Both the position numbers and the translations under genes were made by a program. From Bacteroidales bacterium (GTDB lineage: Bacteria; Bacteroidota; Bacteroidia; Bacteroidales; VadinHA17), in contig JAGNKY010000005.1 in NCBI GenBank assembly GCA_017999895.1, positions 113,336 through 177,335 on the forward strand: 64,000 bases of DNA, written 5' to 3'. Every line of letters begins with the position of its first letter. The stretch's first letter is position 1. Of this stretch, positions 48,360 through 56,940 are shown piece by piece. The notes under the pieces are model-generated. The model saw only the letters and a list, made by a program, of their open reading frames with translations, did no database searches and was not told the origin of the DNA.

Positions 48360-48983
48360 ATGGAATCGGAATATTTGAAATATTTTATAGCGAACCTTCT
48401 GGTTATAGCTATTGTATTATTATACGGCGGATGCAAAACCGGTAATGAGAGTAAGAAAGAGAAAAAAGTTCAGACATCGGTTCAACAGGATTTAATAAAT
48501 TCTGCTTCGAAATTAGGTTTTCATGAGGCTGCTCTTAACGGCCTGACGAGTGTTGTAGCGAGTCATCTTGAAAACGGGACAGATGTAAATCAGAAAGATT
48601 CTGAAGGACGGACGGCGCTCATGTATGCATCGTACAACGGACATGTAGAAACCATGCGAAAGCTTATAGAAAAAGGTGCCGACGTGAATGTTCAGGACAA
48701 ATATGGTCGCACTGCCCTTATGATGGCATCGTCGGGGCCATTTCCTCAGGCTGTCAAACTTCTACTCGATAACTATGCCAACCCCAATATAGCCGACTAT
48801 GAAGAACATTTCACGGCTCTGATGTATGCAGCAGCCGAAGGTCAGCTCGAAGTTGTTAAAATATTGCTCTCATATAAAGCAGATCCTTCTCTTAAAGATA
48901 AGGATGGTGATGATGCAATGACTTTCGCTTCGAATAACGGCCATATTGAGGTTGTGAATCTGCTTAAGACAGTCATAAGATGA
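48360..48983 (+). CDS. ankyrin-repeat lipoprotein
   Basis: 207 residues. N-terminal membrane segment ending in a lipobox-like LLYGGC (Cys about 25), then a charged linker. Four to five ankyrin repeats follow from about 57: GLTSVVASHLENGTDVN, DSEGRTALMYASYNGHVETMRKLIEKGADVN, DKYGRTALMMASS, HFTALMYAAAEGQLEVVKILLSYKADP, DKDGDDAMTFASNNGHIEVV. It is a periplasmic protein-binding scaffold of unknown partner. It precedes the Gfo/Idh gene by 24 bp on the same strand. Confidence 0.88.
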   Translation: MESEYLKYFIANLLVIAIVLLYGGCKTGNESKKEKKVQTSVQQDLINSASKLGFHEAALNGLTSVVASHLENGTDVNQKDSEGRTALMYASYNGHVETMRKLIEKGADVNVQDKYGRTALMMASSGPFPQAVKLLLDNYANPNIADYEEHFTALMYAAAEGQLEVVKILLSYKADPSLKDKDGDDAMTFASNNGHIEVVNLLKTVIR

Positions 48984-49007
48984 TATAAAACATTTTAATT
49001 TACGATT

Positions 49008-50423
49008 ATGAAGAATTTAAAATTTTCAAGAAGGAAATTTATTAATTCAGCCGCAGCTTCGGTTGGAGTAATGATTTTACCTGGCTTTATCAAAGCTGCT
49101 GAAAAGAAGAAGGGGAAGAGTGATATGGTTGCTCCGGCATATATCAGGAATATGATAACAAACAGCCCCAATGAAAGAATAAATATTGCTGTTGTCGGCA
49201 TAAGTGGCCAGCGTAAGAATGTAAGGGGAATGATAAACGGACGTGGCATGGTACATATTAATACTTATGCTGAGATACCTAATGTAGCAGTTACGACAAT
49301 CTGCGATGTTGACGAACGTTTATTCCCGAATGTTGTAGCCACTGTGGAGAAATTTTTTGGAGCAAAACCTAAAACGGAATTTGACTTCAGGAGACTTCTG
49401 GATGATAAAGATATAGATGTAATTTCAATTGCAACTCCCGACCACTGGCATGCTCTGATGACCGTATGGGCATGTCAGGCGGGGAAAGATGTGTATGTAG
49501 AAAAACCAGTATCGTGGTGTATTTGGGAGGGACGTAAAATGGTTGAAGCTGCGAGGAAATATAACAGGATAGTCCAGTCAGGTATATGTTACCGCAGCAG
49601 TAAGGCTGTTAAGGAAGGAATAAAGTTTGTTCACGACGGCAAGCTTGGTAAAGTTTATATGGCTAAAGGAATAACGTATCGATATCGGGTTTCAATCGGA
49701 AAAGTTCCAGACAGCCCGATACCAGAAGGTGTTCATTGGGATTTATTCCTGGGCCCGGCTCCCTACAGGCCTTTCAATGAGAACAGATATATATACCAGT
49801 GGCATTGGTTCTGGGATACTGGCACAACCGAATTTGGTAACAATGGAATTTACAGGATGGATACATTGAGATGGGCACTGAATAAAAATAGTCATCCTGT
49901 GAAGATTCACTGCACTGGCGGAAAATATGCTCGCGACGACGACCAGGAAGTACCGAACATATTAGTAGAAGTATGCGAATATCCCGATGGGGTAATCATA
50001 CAGAATGAAGTTAGGAGCCTCTGCACTAATCCTGAAGGGCTGCCCGATTCAGGCGACTGCTTCCTTTACAGCGACCAGGGTTGGATGACCTTCTCCAGCA
50101 ATGGATATAAAACATATTTTGGTGAGAAGAATGAACCTGGTCCGGCAAAATCGGACAGTGATTTCCCAAAAGAGGAGCTGAGCAACGGTTGGAAAAACTT
50201 CATAGATTGTGTCAGAAGTCGTAAAAGGGAAGAGCTTGACAACGATATTCTTGAGGGACATCTTTCTGCTTCCATCGGCCACCTGGGTGTTATATCATAC
50301 CGAACCGGAAGAAAGTTGACTTTTAATCCTGAAATAGAAAAATTTGTCAATGATAAAGAGGCAGATGGTTATCTAAAACGTGACTCTTATCGTAAGCCAT
50401 ATATTATGCCGGAAGTAGTATAG
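49008..50423 (+). CDS. Tat-exported Gfo/Idh/MocA family oxidoreductase
   Basis: 471 residues. The twin-arginine signal SRRKFINSAAASVGVMILPGF covers residues 6-26. The Rossmann part begins near 60 (INIAVVGISGQ) and carries IATPDHWHAL and the EKPVSW active-site segment with the conserved Lys (about 165-170). The C-terminal domain has HWDLFLGPAPYRPFN and WHWFWDTGTTEFGNNGIYRMD. Such secreted Gfo/Idh proteins are common in Bacteroidota and Planctomycetes and oxidise or rearrange sugars with a tightly bound NAD(P). 24 bp after the ankyrin gene, so perhaps co-transcribed. Confidence 0.9.
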   Translation: MKNLKFSRRKFINSAAASVGVMILPGFIKAAEKKKGKSDMVAPAYIRNMITNSPNERINIAVVGISGQRKNVRGMINGRGMVHINTYAEIPNVAVTTICDVDERLFPNVVATVEKFFGAKPKTEFDFRRLLDDKDIDVISIATPDHWHALMTVWACQAGKDVYVEKPVSWCIWEGRKMVEAARKYNRIVQSGICYRSSKAVKEGIKFVHDGKLGKVYMAKGITYRYRVSIGKVPDSPIPEGVHWDLFLGPAPYRPFNENRYIYQWHWFWDTGTTEFGNNGIYRMDTLRWALNKNSHPVKIHCTGGKYARDDDQEVPNILVEVCEYPDGVIIQNEVRSLCTNPEGLPDSGDCFLYSDQGWMTFSSNGYKTYFGEKNEPGPAKSDSDFPKEELSNGWKNFIDCVRSRKREELDNDILEGHLSASIGHLGVISYRTGRKLTFNPEIEKFVNDKEADGYLKRDSYRKPYIMPEVV

Positions 50424-50990
50424 CTATAAAAAATTGGCCTTTATATAATTATATAATAATTAGTGGCGTAATTGATTGTCCGGTTTTTTATATCAGGTCC
50501 AATGGTAAACTTTTATTTGGCACATAACCACTATCCGATAATCTGAATTAAGGATTAAAATAGAATACTTTTTCGATCTTGATGCATTCAGGCCTTAAAT
50601 GTCAGAAACAGTTATAAAAAACTGACTTGTTAAGGATTGACTATATAAAGCTTAATTGTAATTCTCAAAGAATTGATTTACTTTTAAGGTTTAATTTTTA
50701 TTCTTCTCCGGTAGTTTGTGTAAAAATCTTCGGACCAGCAGTGTCTAAGACAATAGATAAGATTTTGAATGACATTTATGAATTGTTTTAACCTACATAA
50801 CAGCATTACTATTTGTGGCTAAGAAATAAATTATATGTTTCGCTTAGCGGCTACCCGTTCGAATTATATAATAATGAAACAGAGACAGAAAATATTTTGT
50901 TATAGCCTTTATTTTACTTGGTCTGCAATGTTTATTATTAATTAAGGTATTTAATAAAATAACAGAAAATATGTTACAAGCATTTCAAAA
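50424..50990. other. intergenic region before the ECF sigma gene
   Basis: 567 bp, AT-rich. No gene, terminator with T-run, or full TTTG-N19-TAnnTTTG promoter was found. Short ORFs here (for example 23 codons from about 50874) have no support. Confidence 0.5.
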
Positions 50991-51539
50991 ATGAAATATC
51001 CGCCGGTTGAAAACGAACGTCTGCTCGTAAGGAATTTGTCAAAAGGCAATATTATTGCATTTAATACCTTATTTCGAGAATACAGTGGACGTTTGTACCT
51101 TTTTGCTTTCGGGTATTTGAAATCAGAATCTGAAGCTGAAGAAGTGGTTCAGGAAGTTTTTATGACAGTATGGGAGAAACGTGAGGAACTTATTGAAGAC
51201 CTTTCTTTCAAATCCTACCTTTTTACCATATCATTTAATATTATCCGGAAACAATTCAGGAGGAGAGCGCACCTGACACAATATCTTAACTCCGGTGTAT
51301 ATGATGATTTCGATTTTCGGACTTCTGATGAGGTGACATATAATTCTCTGTATCAATATATTACAAGGCTTTTAAACCAGTTGCCGCCAAGGCAGAAGGA
51401 AGTTTTCGAGAAAAGCAGGTTCGAAGGTTTAAGTATAAAAGAGATTTCGGGTGAATTAAAGATAAGTCACAAGACTGTAGAAAATCATCTTACAGAGGCA
51501 TTGAAATTTCTTCGGTCGCATCTTTCCGGTGAGAAATAG
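50991..51539 (+). CDS. ECF RNA polymerase sigma factor, Bacteroidetes family
   Basis: 182 residues. Region 2 (about 20-90): AFNTLFREYSGRLYLFAFGYLKSESEAEEVVQEVFMTVWEKRE and SYLFTISFNIIRKQFRRR. Region 4 (about 120-178): LLNQLPPRQKEVFEKSRFEGLSIKEISGELKISHKTVENHLTEALKFL. No region 3. These sigma factors partner with FecR anti-sigmas and STN-type SusC transducers, both present downstream. The unusual point is the 654-bp gap to fecR, which holds a dispersed repeat and a hairpin. Confidence 0.95.
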   Translation: MKYPPVENERLLVRNLSKGNIIAFNTLFREYSGRLYLFAFGYLKSESEAEEVVQEVFMTVWEKREELIEDLSFKSYLFTISFNIIRKQFRRRAHLTQYLNSGVYDDFDFRTSDEVTYNSLYQYITRLLNQLPPRQKEVFEKSRFEGLSIKEISGELKISHKTVENHLTEALKFLRSHLSGEK

Positions 51540-51720
51540 TTTGTGAGTTTATGAGAAATTTGCGATTGATTGATGAAAGTGATAAACGAAAAAGAAAATT
51601 ATTTGGATAAAAATAACATACAATAAATCAATTAATTGACTAAATTATTATCTTTTTATTGCATATTTTTTATTTTCCAAGTAGGTGTATTATCTCTTAT
51701 AAGGATATTACCATAAAAAT

Positions 51721-51902
51721 TTAATCTTATTAATTCATAAACTTCAGAAAAGACAAAAGACAAAAGGTTAAAGACAAAAGGTTCGAAACATTATGAAAAA
51801 CAATAATAAAAATCAAATTAACAGAAAAAGATTAAAAAAGTTTGCAATTGCCTGACTTTTATCTTTTTAATTTTGTCTTCTTCTTGAATAATGCAGGTTA
51901 AG
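51721..51902 (+). repeat. dispersed repeat, copy 2 (MITE-like)
   Basis: Near-identical to 26321-26510. It differs by about ten bases and lacks about nine bases in the right arm. The short ORF of copy 1 is shifted by one A and stops after 20 codons. The right arm TTTTGTCTTC pairs exactly with the left GAAAAGACAAAAG unit, so this copy forms the better hairpin. Confidence 0.8.
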
Positions 51903-52016
51903 ACTATTGAAATACAATTAGTGTTTTTGGAAAGTAAAAAAGTTGTCGAATTTTTTTTTGACTGAATAAAATAATGCATAGGAGGTTAAACATTTGGCCG
52001 GGGTTAGTTAGGGTAG

Positions 52017-52107
52017 GGGCTGTCTCAGTAGATATTCATTCTATAATAATTTTTTTTGATTGAAGAAAGTTACAGATAGATAATCCGGTAATGAGGCAGC
52101 CCTTTTT
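52017..52107 (+). terminator. possible attenuator between sigma and fecR
   Basis: GGGCTGTCTCA (52017-52027) pairs with TGAGGCAGCCC (52092-52102) with one G-T pair, followed by TTTTT. The 64-nt loop is long for a terminator, so its strength is uncertain. It lies 87 bp before fecR. Confidence 0.5.
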
Positions 52108-52193
52108 GTTTGAAAGGATAAAATATTAAGACAAAAGACAAAATATTAATAAAAGGTTATAATAAGAAATAAGATAAGAAAAGAAAACATTTA

Positions 52194-53243
52194 ATGTCAG
52201 AAAATTTTATAGAATTTAACGAAGATAGGCTGAGACGGTTTTTCGAAGGAAATTACACTGAAGAGGATAAGGCCTGGGTGATTAAAATTTTCTGTGATAA
52301 ATCTGTTGAAGCTGAGCTGAAAAAGTATCTAAGGAAGCACTGGTACGAATTATTTCAGGAAGTGGAAGCAACGGAGAAAAATCTTGACCATATACTTTAC
52401 CAGCTACATTATGAGATAAATACGAAGCAGGAAATACCTCATAGAAGAGTATCGAAGTTTATTAATAGCTTCTCGCGTATGGCAGCCGTTCTTATTCTTC
52501 CGCTCCTGGTTTATATGGGTATTTCATTATACAGAAATTCGGGCAAAGAGAACGGAACATGGGTTGAGATAAAAGCACCGGGCTGGACACGTGCACAATT
52601 CATGCTGCCCGACAGCACTTCAGTATGGCTGAACAGCAATTCTACTATTAAATATAGAAGTAATTATATAAGGAATCGAGAAGTAATTATTAAAGGCGAA
52701 GCATTTTTTGATGTTACTGAAAACAAGGGAAGGCCATTTAAAGTTTTGGCAGATGAAGTAGTGGTTACGGTTCTGGGGACGAAGTTCAATATCGCATCTT
52801 ATGAAGATGAGAATGATATTGAAGTTGTGCTCGAGGAAGGGAAGCTGGTTTTTACTGACAAGAGCAGGCAGCAATCTTATGTGATGAAGCCTTATGAGCT
52901 GATAGTTTACAATAAGGAAAGAAAAGATTTTTCGGTGGAAACTGTTCAGGCTGAGAAGTATTCATCATGGCTGGAAGGCAAGCTTATTTTCAGAAATGAC
53001 CCACTCGATGTTATTGCCAGGAGGCTGGAGAGATGGTATAATGTAAAAGTAGAAACCAGCGGTGAGTTTAAGGAAGATATCAGGCTACGGGCGACATTTG
53101 TTGATGAGAATATTGAAGAAGTTCTTTATTTTATGAAGCGTAGTTTACCCATTGATTATTTAATTCAAGAGGGAGGTATAAATGACGATGGCGTTTACTA
53201 TAAAAAGAGGATAATTATAACACCCAGAAAAACAAGCAAATAA
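52194..53243 (+). CDS. FecR-type anti-sigma factor
   Basis: 349 residues. Cytoplasmic helical part 1-90 that would bind the sigma factor; one membrane helix at about 95-113 (MAAVLILPLLVYMGISLY); periplasmic FecR domain about 120-225 (GWTRAQFMLPDSTSVWLNSNSTIKYRS, GEAFFDVTENKGRPFKVLADEVVVTVLGTKFNI); C-terminal DUF4974-like STN-binding part about 262-345 (LIFRNDPLDVIARRLERWYNVKV). It passes the signal of a substrate-loaded SusC to the sigma factor encoded upstream. The next gene is that SusC. Confidence 0.94.
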   Translation: MSENFIEFNEDRLRRFFEGNYTEEDKAWVIKIFCDKSVEAELKKYLRKHWYELFQEVEATEKNLDHILYQLHYEINTKQEIPHRRVSKFINSFSRMAAVLILPLLVYMGISLYRNSGKENGTWVEIKAPGWTRAQFMLPDSTSVWLNSNSTIKYRSNYIRNREVIIKGEAFFDVTENKGRPFKVLADEVVVTVLGTKFNIASYEDENDIEVVLEEGKLVFTDKSRQQSYVMKPYELIVYNKERKDFSVETVQAEKYSSWLEGKLIFRNDPLDVIARRLERWYNVKVETSGEFKEDIRLRATFVDENIEEVLYFMKRSLPIDYLIQEGGINDDGVYYKKRIIITPRKTSK

Positions 53244-53315
53244 ATAATAAAAATATTATTAATTAACCCTTAAAAGCCAATATGCCTATGAAACAGAACA
53301 GATTACTAATGAAAA

Positions 53316-53349
53316 GCAGGAAAGTAATTATTAAGCCACACTTTCCTGC
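53316..53349 (+). promoter_or_regulatory. leader stem-loop between fecR and susC
   Basis: Perfect 10-bp stem GCAGGAAAGT/ACTTTCCTGC with a 14-nt loop, no T-run, 52 bp before the susC start. It may act as an mRNA processing or stability element that sets different levels of fecR and susC message. Confidence 0.55.
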
Positions 53350-53401
53350 AACAAGTCAAGCTATTATTAATTAATAACCCAACTCAAAACATTTCAAATT
53401 T

Positions 53402-56400
53402 ATGAAAAAAAACATTAAGAAATTAATTATGGAACTCAAGATTACATTTTTGCTTATTATATTGAGCATATCGAATATTCTGGCGCGAAACAGTTATTCC
53501 CAGGCAGCCAGGATATCACTTGAGATGAAGGGAGCAACACTTGAGCAAGTTATGGATGAGATAGAAAGACAAAGTGATTTTTATTTCATCTTTAATCAGA
53601 AACAAATCGATGTCGACAGGATTGTTGACATCAAGGCGGAAAACGAGCCGATAACAGATATTCTTCCAGAGTTATTTAAGGATGAAAAAATAAATTATGC
53701 AATACTTAACAGGAAGATTTTATTGACAACCGAACCGCTTGAAAATAATTTGGTATCACTTTCAATAAAGAACGAACCTCCGCAGCAAATAACTGTCACC
53801 GGCAAGGTTACCGATAGTCAGACTGGAGAACCTATGGCAGGGGTTAATGTTGTTGTAAAGGGGACTACAATAGGTACTATGACTGATGCGTCAGGGAATT
53901 ATTCATTAAATGTGCCTGACAGGAATGCGACACTGGTATTTTCGTTTATAGGTTATGGTACTCAGGAGATTACTGTGGAAGGGAGAACGACTATAAATGT
54001 ATCTCTTAAAAGTGAGACAATAGGCCTTGAGGAAGTTGTAGTTACGGCTTTAGGAATAAAAAAGCAAACCAAAGCGTTGAGCTATTCAGTTACTGAAGTA
54101 AAAGGAGACGATGTTCAAAAAGTTCCTGAAATCAACCTCATGAACACACTTCAGGGTAAAATTGCCGGAGTTGATATAAATATTTCAGGTACAGGTGCAG
54201 CAGGTTCATCGAATGTTAGAATCAGGGGAAATACTTCGATAAGCCGCGACAATAATCCCCTTTATGTAGTGGATGGCATTCCAATCTCAAGAGCTTCTTC
54301 GAGTTATGGAGGAAGGGATCTGGGCGATGCACTAACAACAATTAATCCTAACGATATCGAGACGATGAGTGTTCTTAAAGGTGCTGCTGCTACAGCATTG
54401 TATGGTTCGAGAGCATCAAATGGTGTAATTTTAATTACAACAAAAAGCGGTGCTGGTCAGAGAGGAATTGGAATAAGTTATAATGGATCTTTCGCGATTG
54501 AGAATTATGTTAACCCATATAGGAACCGACAAAAACTATATGGTAACTCAGGTATGAACGGCGATAACAGCGATACTTATCCAACTACATGGAACCAGGA
54601 AGTTCATCGGCAATGGGGTCCAAAATATGACGGCAGGGACCTCGGTATATACTTTAATGACAATCCTAATATACCCATAATTTTCGCATACAAAGAAGAT
54701 CACTGGGATGAATTTATGAGAACAGGTTCAACTATCACAAATGACTTATCATTTACAGGAGGAAGTCAGAATCAGAGATTTCGGGCTTCAGTTTCAGATA
54801 TGAGATACGTTTCTCCATTGCCAAATTCAAATATGAACAGGCAGACTGTCAACTTATCGTTGAATAGTAAATTCGGCAAAAGAATAAATCTGGAAGCAAG
54901 AGCTGCCTATACTACTTCTAAAAGTAAAAACAGACCTAACCCTCAGAGATATGTTCAAATCCTTTCACTTATACCAACAAACTGGGATATTACATGGCTG
55001 AAAGGCGATACAGAAAAATGGGGAGCAAAACCTGATGGATGGATGCTGCCATTTAGTACTAATGATTATTATCAGAATCCATACTGGTCGGCATATCAGG
55101 ATTCCCAGAATGACCAGCGAGACCGTGTAATGGCAAATGCAAATCTTAGATATGATATTACCGATTGGTTATTTTTAAACGGCCGCATTGGAATTGAAAA
55201 CAGTTCACTGAAGGTTACAAACATTGATGCTTATGGTTTTTTAAGGGGAAATGTTAATGGAACAGGAGCTGTTACTGAATTCACTACAATTGAAAACCAA
55301 TTCAATGCAGAATACTCACTTAATTTTAATAAACAGTTTGGTGTTTTCAATATTACTGCGATGTTTGGCGGCAGTTTAACCAGAAGTAATTATAACCGCG
55401 ACGGTATAAGAGGCGACCAGCTTCTGGTTCCGTTTTATCATGTTATAACAAATGCCGGACAACTTTACACCGATGTAGGTTATAGTCGTTCTGGAATTAA
55501 CTCCCTTTATGGAAGTGCTGAAGCATCTTATAAAGATCTTGTATATTTAACCTTAACCGGAAGAAATGACTGGTTTTCAACACTTGCACCTGAAAATAAC
55601 AGTATTTTCTACCCAAGTGTGGGCATAAGTTACCTCCTGCATAATCAGATAAAACTGCCAGATTGGTGGTCTTTTGCAAAGATAAGAGCCTCTTATGCAG
55701 AGGTCGGAGGTGGATCCAGCGCTTATTCAACAAAAATAGGATATAACTTTGACCAAACCGGATATATGGGGACTCCTCTAATAAGTATTCCAAATAATAT
55801 TGCCAATCCAAATCTTCTTCCCTATGAAACACGAGAATATGAAGTTGGTGTGGATTTTCGGTTTTTGCAGAATCGCGTAGCAATTGATTATTCATATTAT
55901 GACAAGAAGACTACGAATGATATTGTTGGAGTGACTTTGCCTCAATCATCAGGATATACGAGTGCTACAGTAAACCTTGGCGCTATAGGCAATAAAGGGC
56001 ATGAATTGATGCTTACTTTAGTACCGGTAGCCAGAAAAGTAAATCTGGAATTAAACCTTGTATATTCGTACAATATGGGTAAAATACTTGACCTTGGAGG
56101 TGCATCAGAAGTTAGTGCAGGAAGCACCAGTATAGGAGGAGGTATTGACGTTAAGCAGGTAGTAGGTCAGCGTCCTTTTGCCATGTATGGCTACACACAA
56201 AAGGAAGTTGATGGAAAACCAGTATGGGAAAGATGGTCGTTTAATTATGCCGGACAAACACATCTATCATGGCGTCCCGTAAGAGATCCCCAGAAAACCC
56301 TTATTGGCTATGGAACTTATCCTAATTCTGCAAGTTTTACAGCTACATTGCGGTGGAAGAATTTTAACTTTTCAGCAGTTGTTGATGGAAAATGGGGAGC

Positions 56401-56929
56401 CACGGTAGCCTATGTGGCAGAACAGGAAATGGTGGAAAGAGGTCAGAGTACATCCACTCTTCCTGGCCGTGATGGCGGTCTGTTTCTTGAAGGAGTTTAT
56501 AATACAGGCACTTCTTCAGAACCAGTTTGGACAGATATTTCTACCGCAACAGGCTATACAATAAATGCCAATCCGGCAAACAATTTGCCAAATCCGGTTG
56601 AAGTAGCTGGCAACGAAATTCCTTACCATGTTAAACATTTTGAAAATTATTATCGCGAGGGATTTACTAAACGTGTATGTGAAATGGTAGTATTTAATGC
56701 AGATTATGCTAAATTCCGTCAGTTTACATTGGGTTATACTATACCAAAAAGCCTTTATAATAATATTCCAGTACAAAATATTAATGTATCTATTATAGGA
56801 CGTAATCTGTTTGACTTGCTGAACCATTTACCAAATGGAGATCCGGGAACAGGTAGTGCAACAGGTATCAATAATTATGCGTTACCTTCAACCCGGACAT
56901 TTACTTTAAATGTGAGTGCTAATTTCTAA
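53402..56929 (+). CDS. STN-containing SusC TonB-dependent transducer
   Basis: 1175 residues. Signal peptide to about 35; STN domain about 37-108 (ISLEMKGATLEQVMDEIERQSDFYFIFNQ); regulatory-like domain about 128-210 (VTGKVTDSQTGEPMAGVNVVVKG); TonB-box-like GLEEVVVTALG; plug with NTLQGKIAGVDI, YVVDGIPISRAS and LKGAAATALYGSRASNGVILITTKSG; barrel with aromatic C-terminus FTLNVSANF. The STN domain talks to FecR, so this transporter reports its own substrate to the ECF sigma factor. Less like the other two SusCs in the window. Confidence 0.96.
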   Translation: MKKNIKKLIMELKITFLLIILSISNILARNSYSQAARISLEMKGATLEQVMDEIERQSDFYFIFNQKQIDVDRIVDIKAENEPITDILPELFKDEKINYAILNRKILLTTEPLENNLVSLSIKNEPPQQITVTGKVTDSQTGEPMAGVNVVVKGTTIGTMTDASGNYSLNVPDRNATLVFSFIGYGTQEITVEGRTTINVSLKSETIGLEEVVVTALGIKKQTKALSYSVTEVKGDDVQKVPEINLMNTLQGKIAGVDINISGTGAAGSSNVRIRGNTSISRDNNPLYVVDGIPISRASSSYGGRDLGDALTTINPNDIETMSVLKGAAATALYGSRASNGVILITTKSGAGQRGIGISYNGSFAIENYVNPYRNRQKLYGNSGMNGDNSDTYPTTWNQEVHRQWGPKYDGRDLGIYFNDNPNIPIIFAYKEDHWDEFMRTGSTITNDLSFTGGSQNQRFRASVSDMRYVSPLPNSNMNRQTVNLSLNSKFGKRINLEARAAYTTSKSKNRPNPQRYVQILSLIPTNWDITWLKGDTEKWGAKPDGWMLPFSTNDYYQNPYWSAYQDSQNDQRDRVMANANLRYDITDWLFLNGRIGIENSSLKVTNIDAYGFLRGNVNGTGAVTEFTTIENQFNAEYSLNFNKQFGVFNITAMFGGSLTRSNYNRDGIRGDQLLVPFYHVITNAGQLYTDVGYSRSGINSLYGSAEASYKDLVYLTLTGRNDWFSTLAPENNSIFYPSVGISYLLHNQIKLPDWWSFAKIRASYAEVGGGSSAYSTKIGYNFDQTGYMGTPLISIPNNIANPNLLPYETREYEVGVDFRFLQNRVAIDYSYYDKKTTNDIVGVTLPQSSGYTSATVNLGAIGNKGHELMLTLVPVARKVNLELNLVYSYNMGKILDLGGASEVSAGSTSIGGGIDVKQVVGQRPFAMYGYTQKEVDGKPVWERWSFNYAGQTHLSWRPVRDPQKTLIGYGTYPNSASFTATLRWKNFNFSAVVDGKWGATVAYVAEQEMVERGQSTSTLPGRDGGLFLEGVYNTGTSSEPVWTDISTATGYTINANPANNLPNPVEVAGNEIPYHVKHFENYYREGFTKRVCEMVVFNADYAKFRQFTLGYTIPKSLYNNIPVQNINVSIIGRNLFDLLNHLPNGDPGTGSATGINNYALPSTRTFTLNVSANF

Positions 56930-56940
56930 AATGACATCAA

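Larger units (their letters stand above)
51540..52193. other. spacer between sigma and anti-sigma genes
   Basis: 654 bp with no gene. It contains the second copy of the dispersed repeat (51721-51902) and a long-loop hairpin with T-run (52017-52107). AAGACAAAAGACAAAA-type strings recur just before fecR (about 52130). Confidence 0.6.

Noticed and set aside
53282..53374. 30-codon frame between fecR and susC
   Set aside because: Its span is explained by the leader stem-loop; composition and lack of a ribosome-binding context give no support for a peptide.
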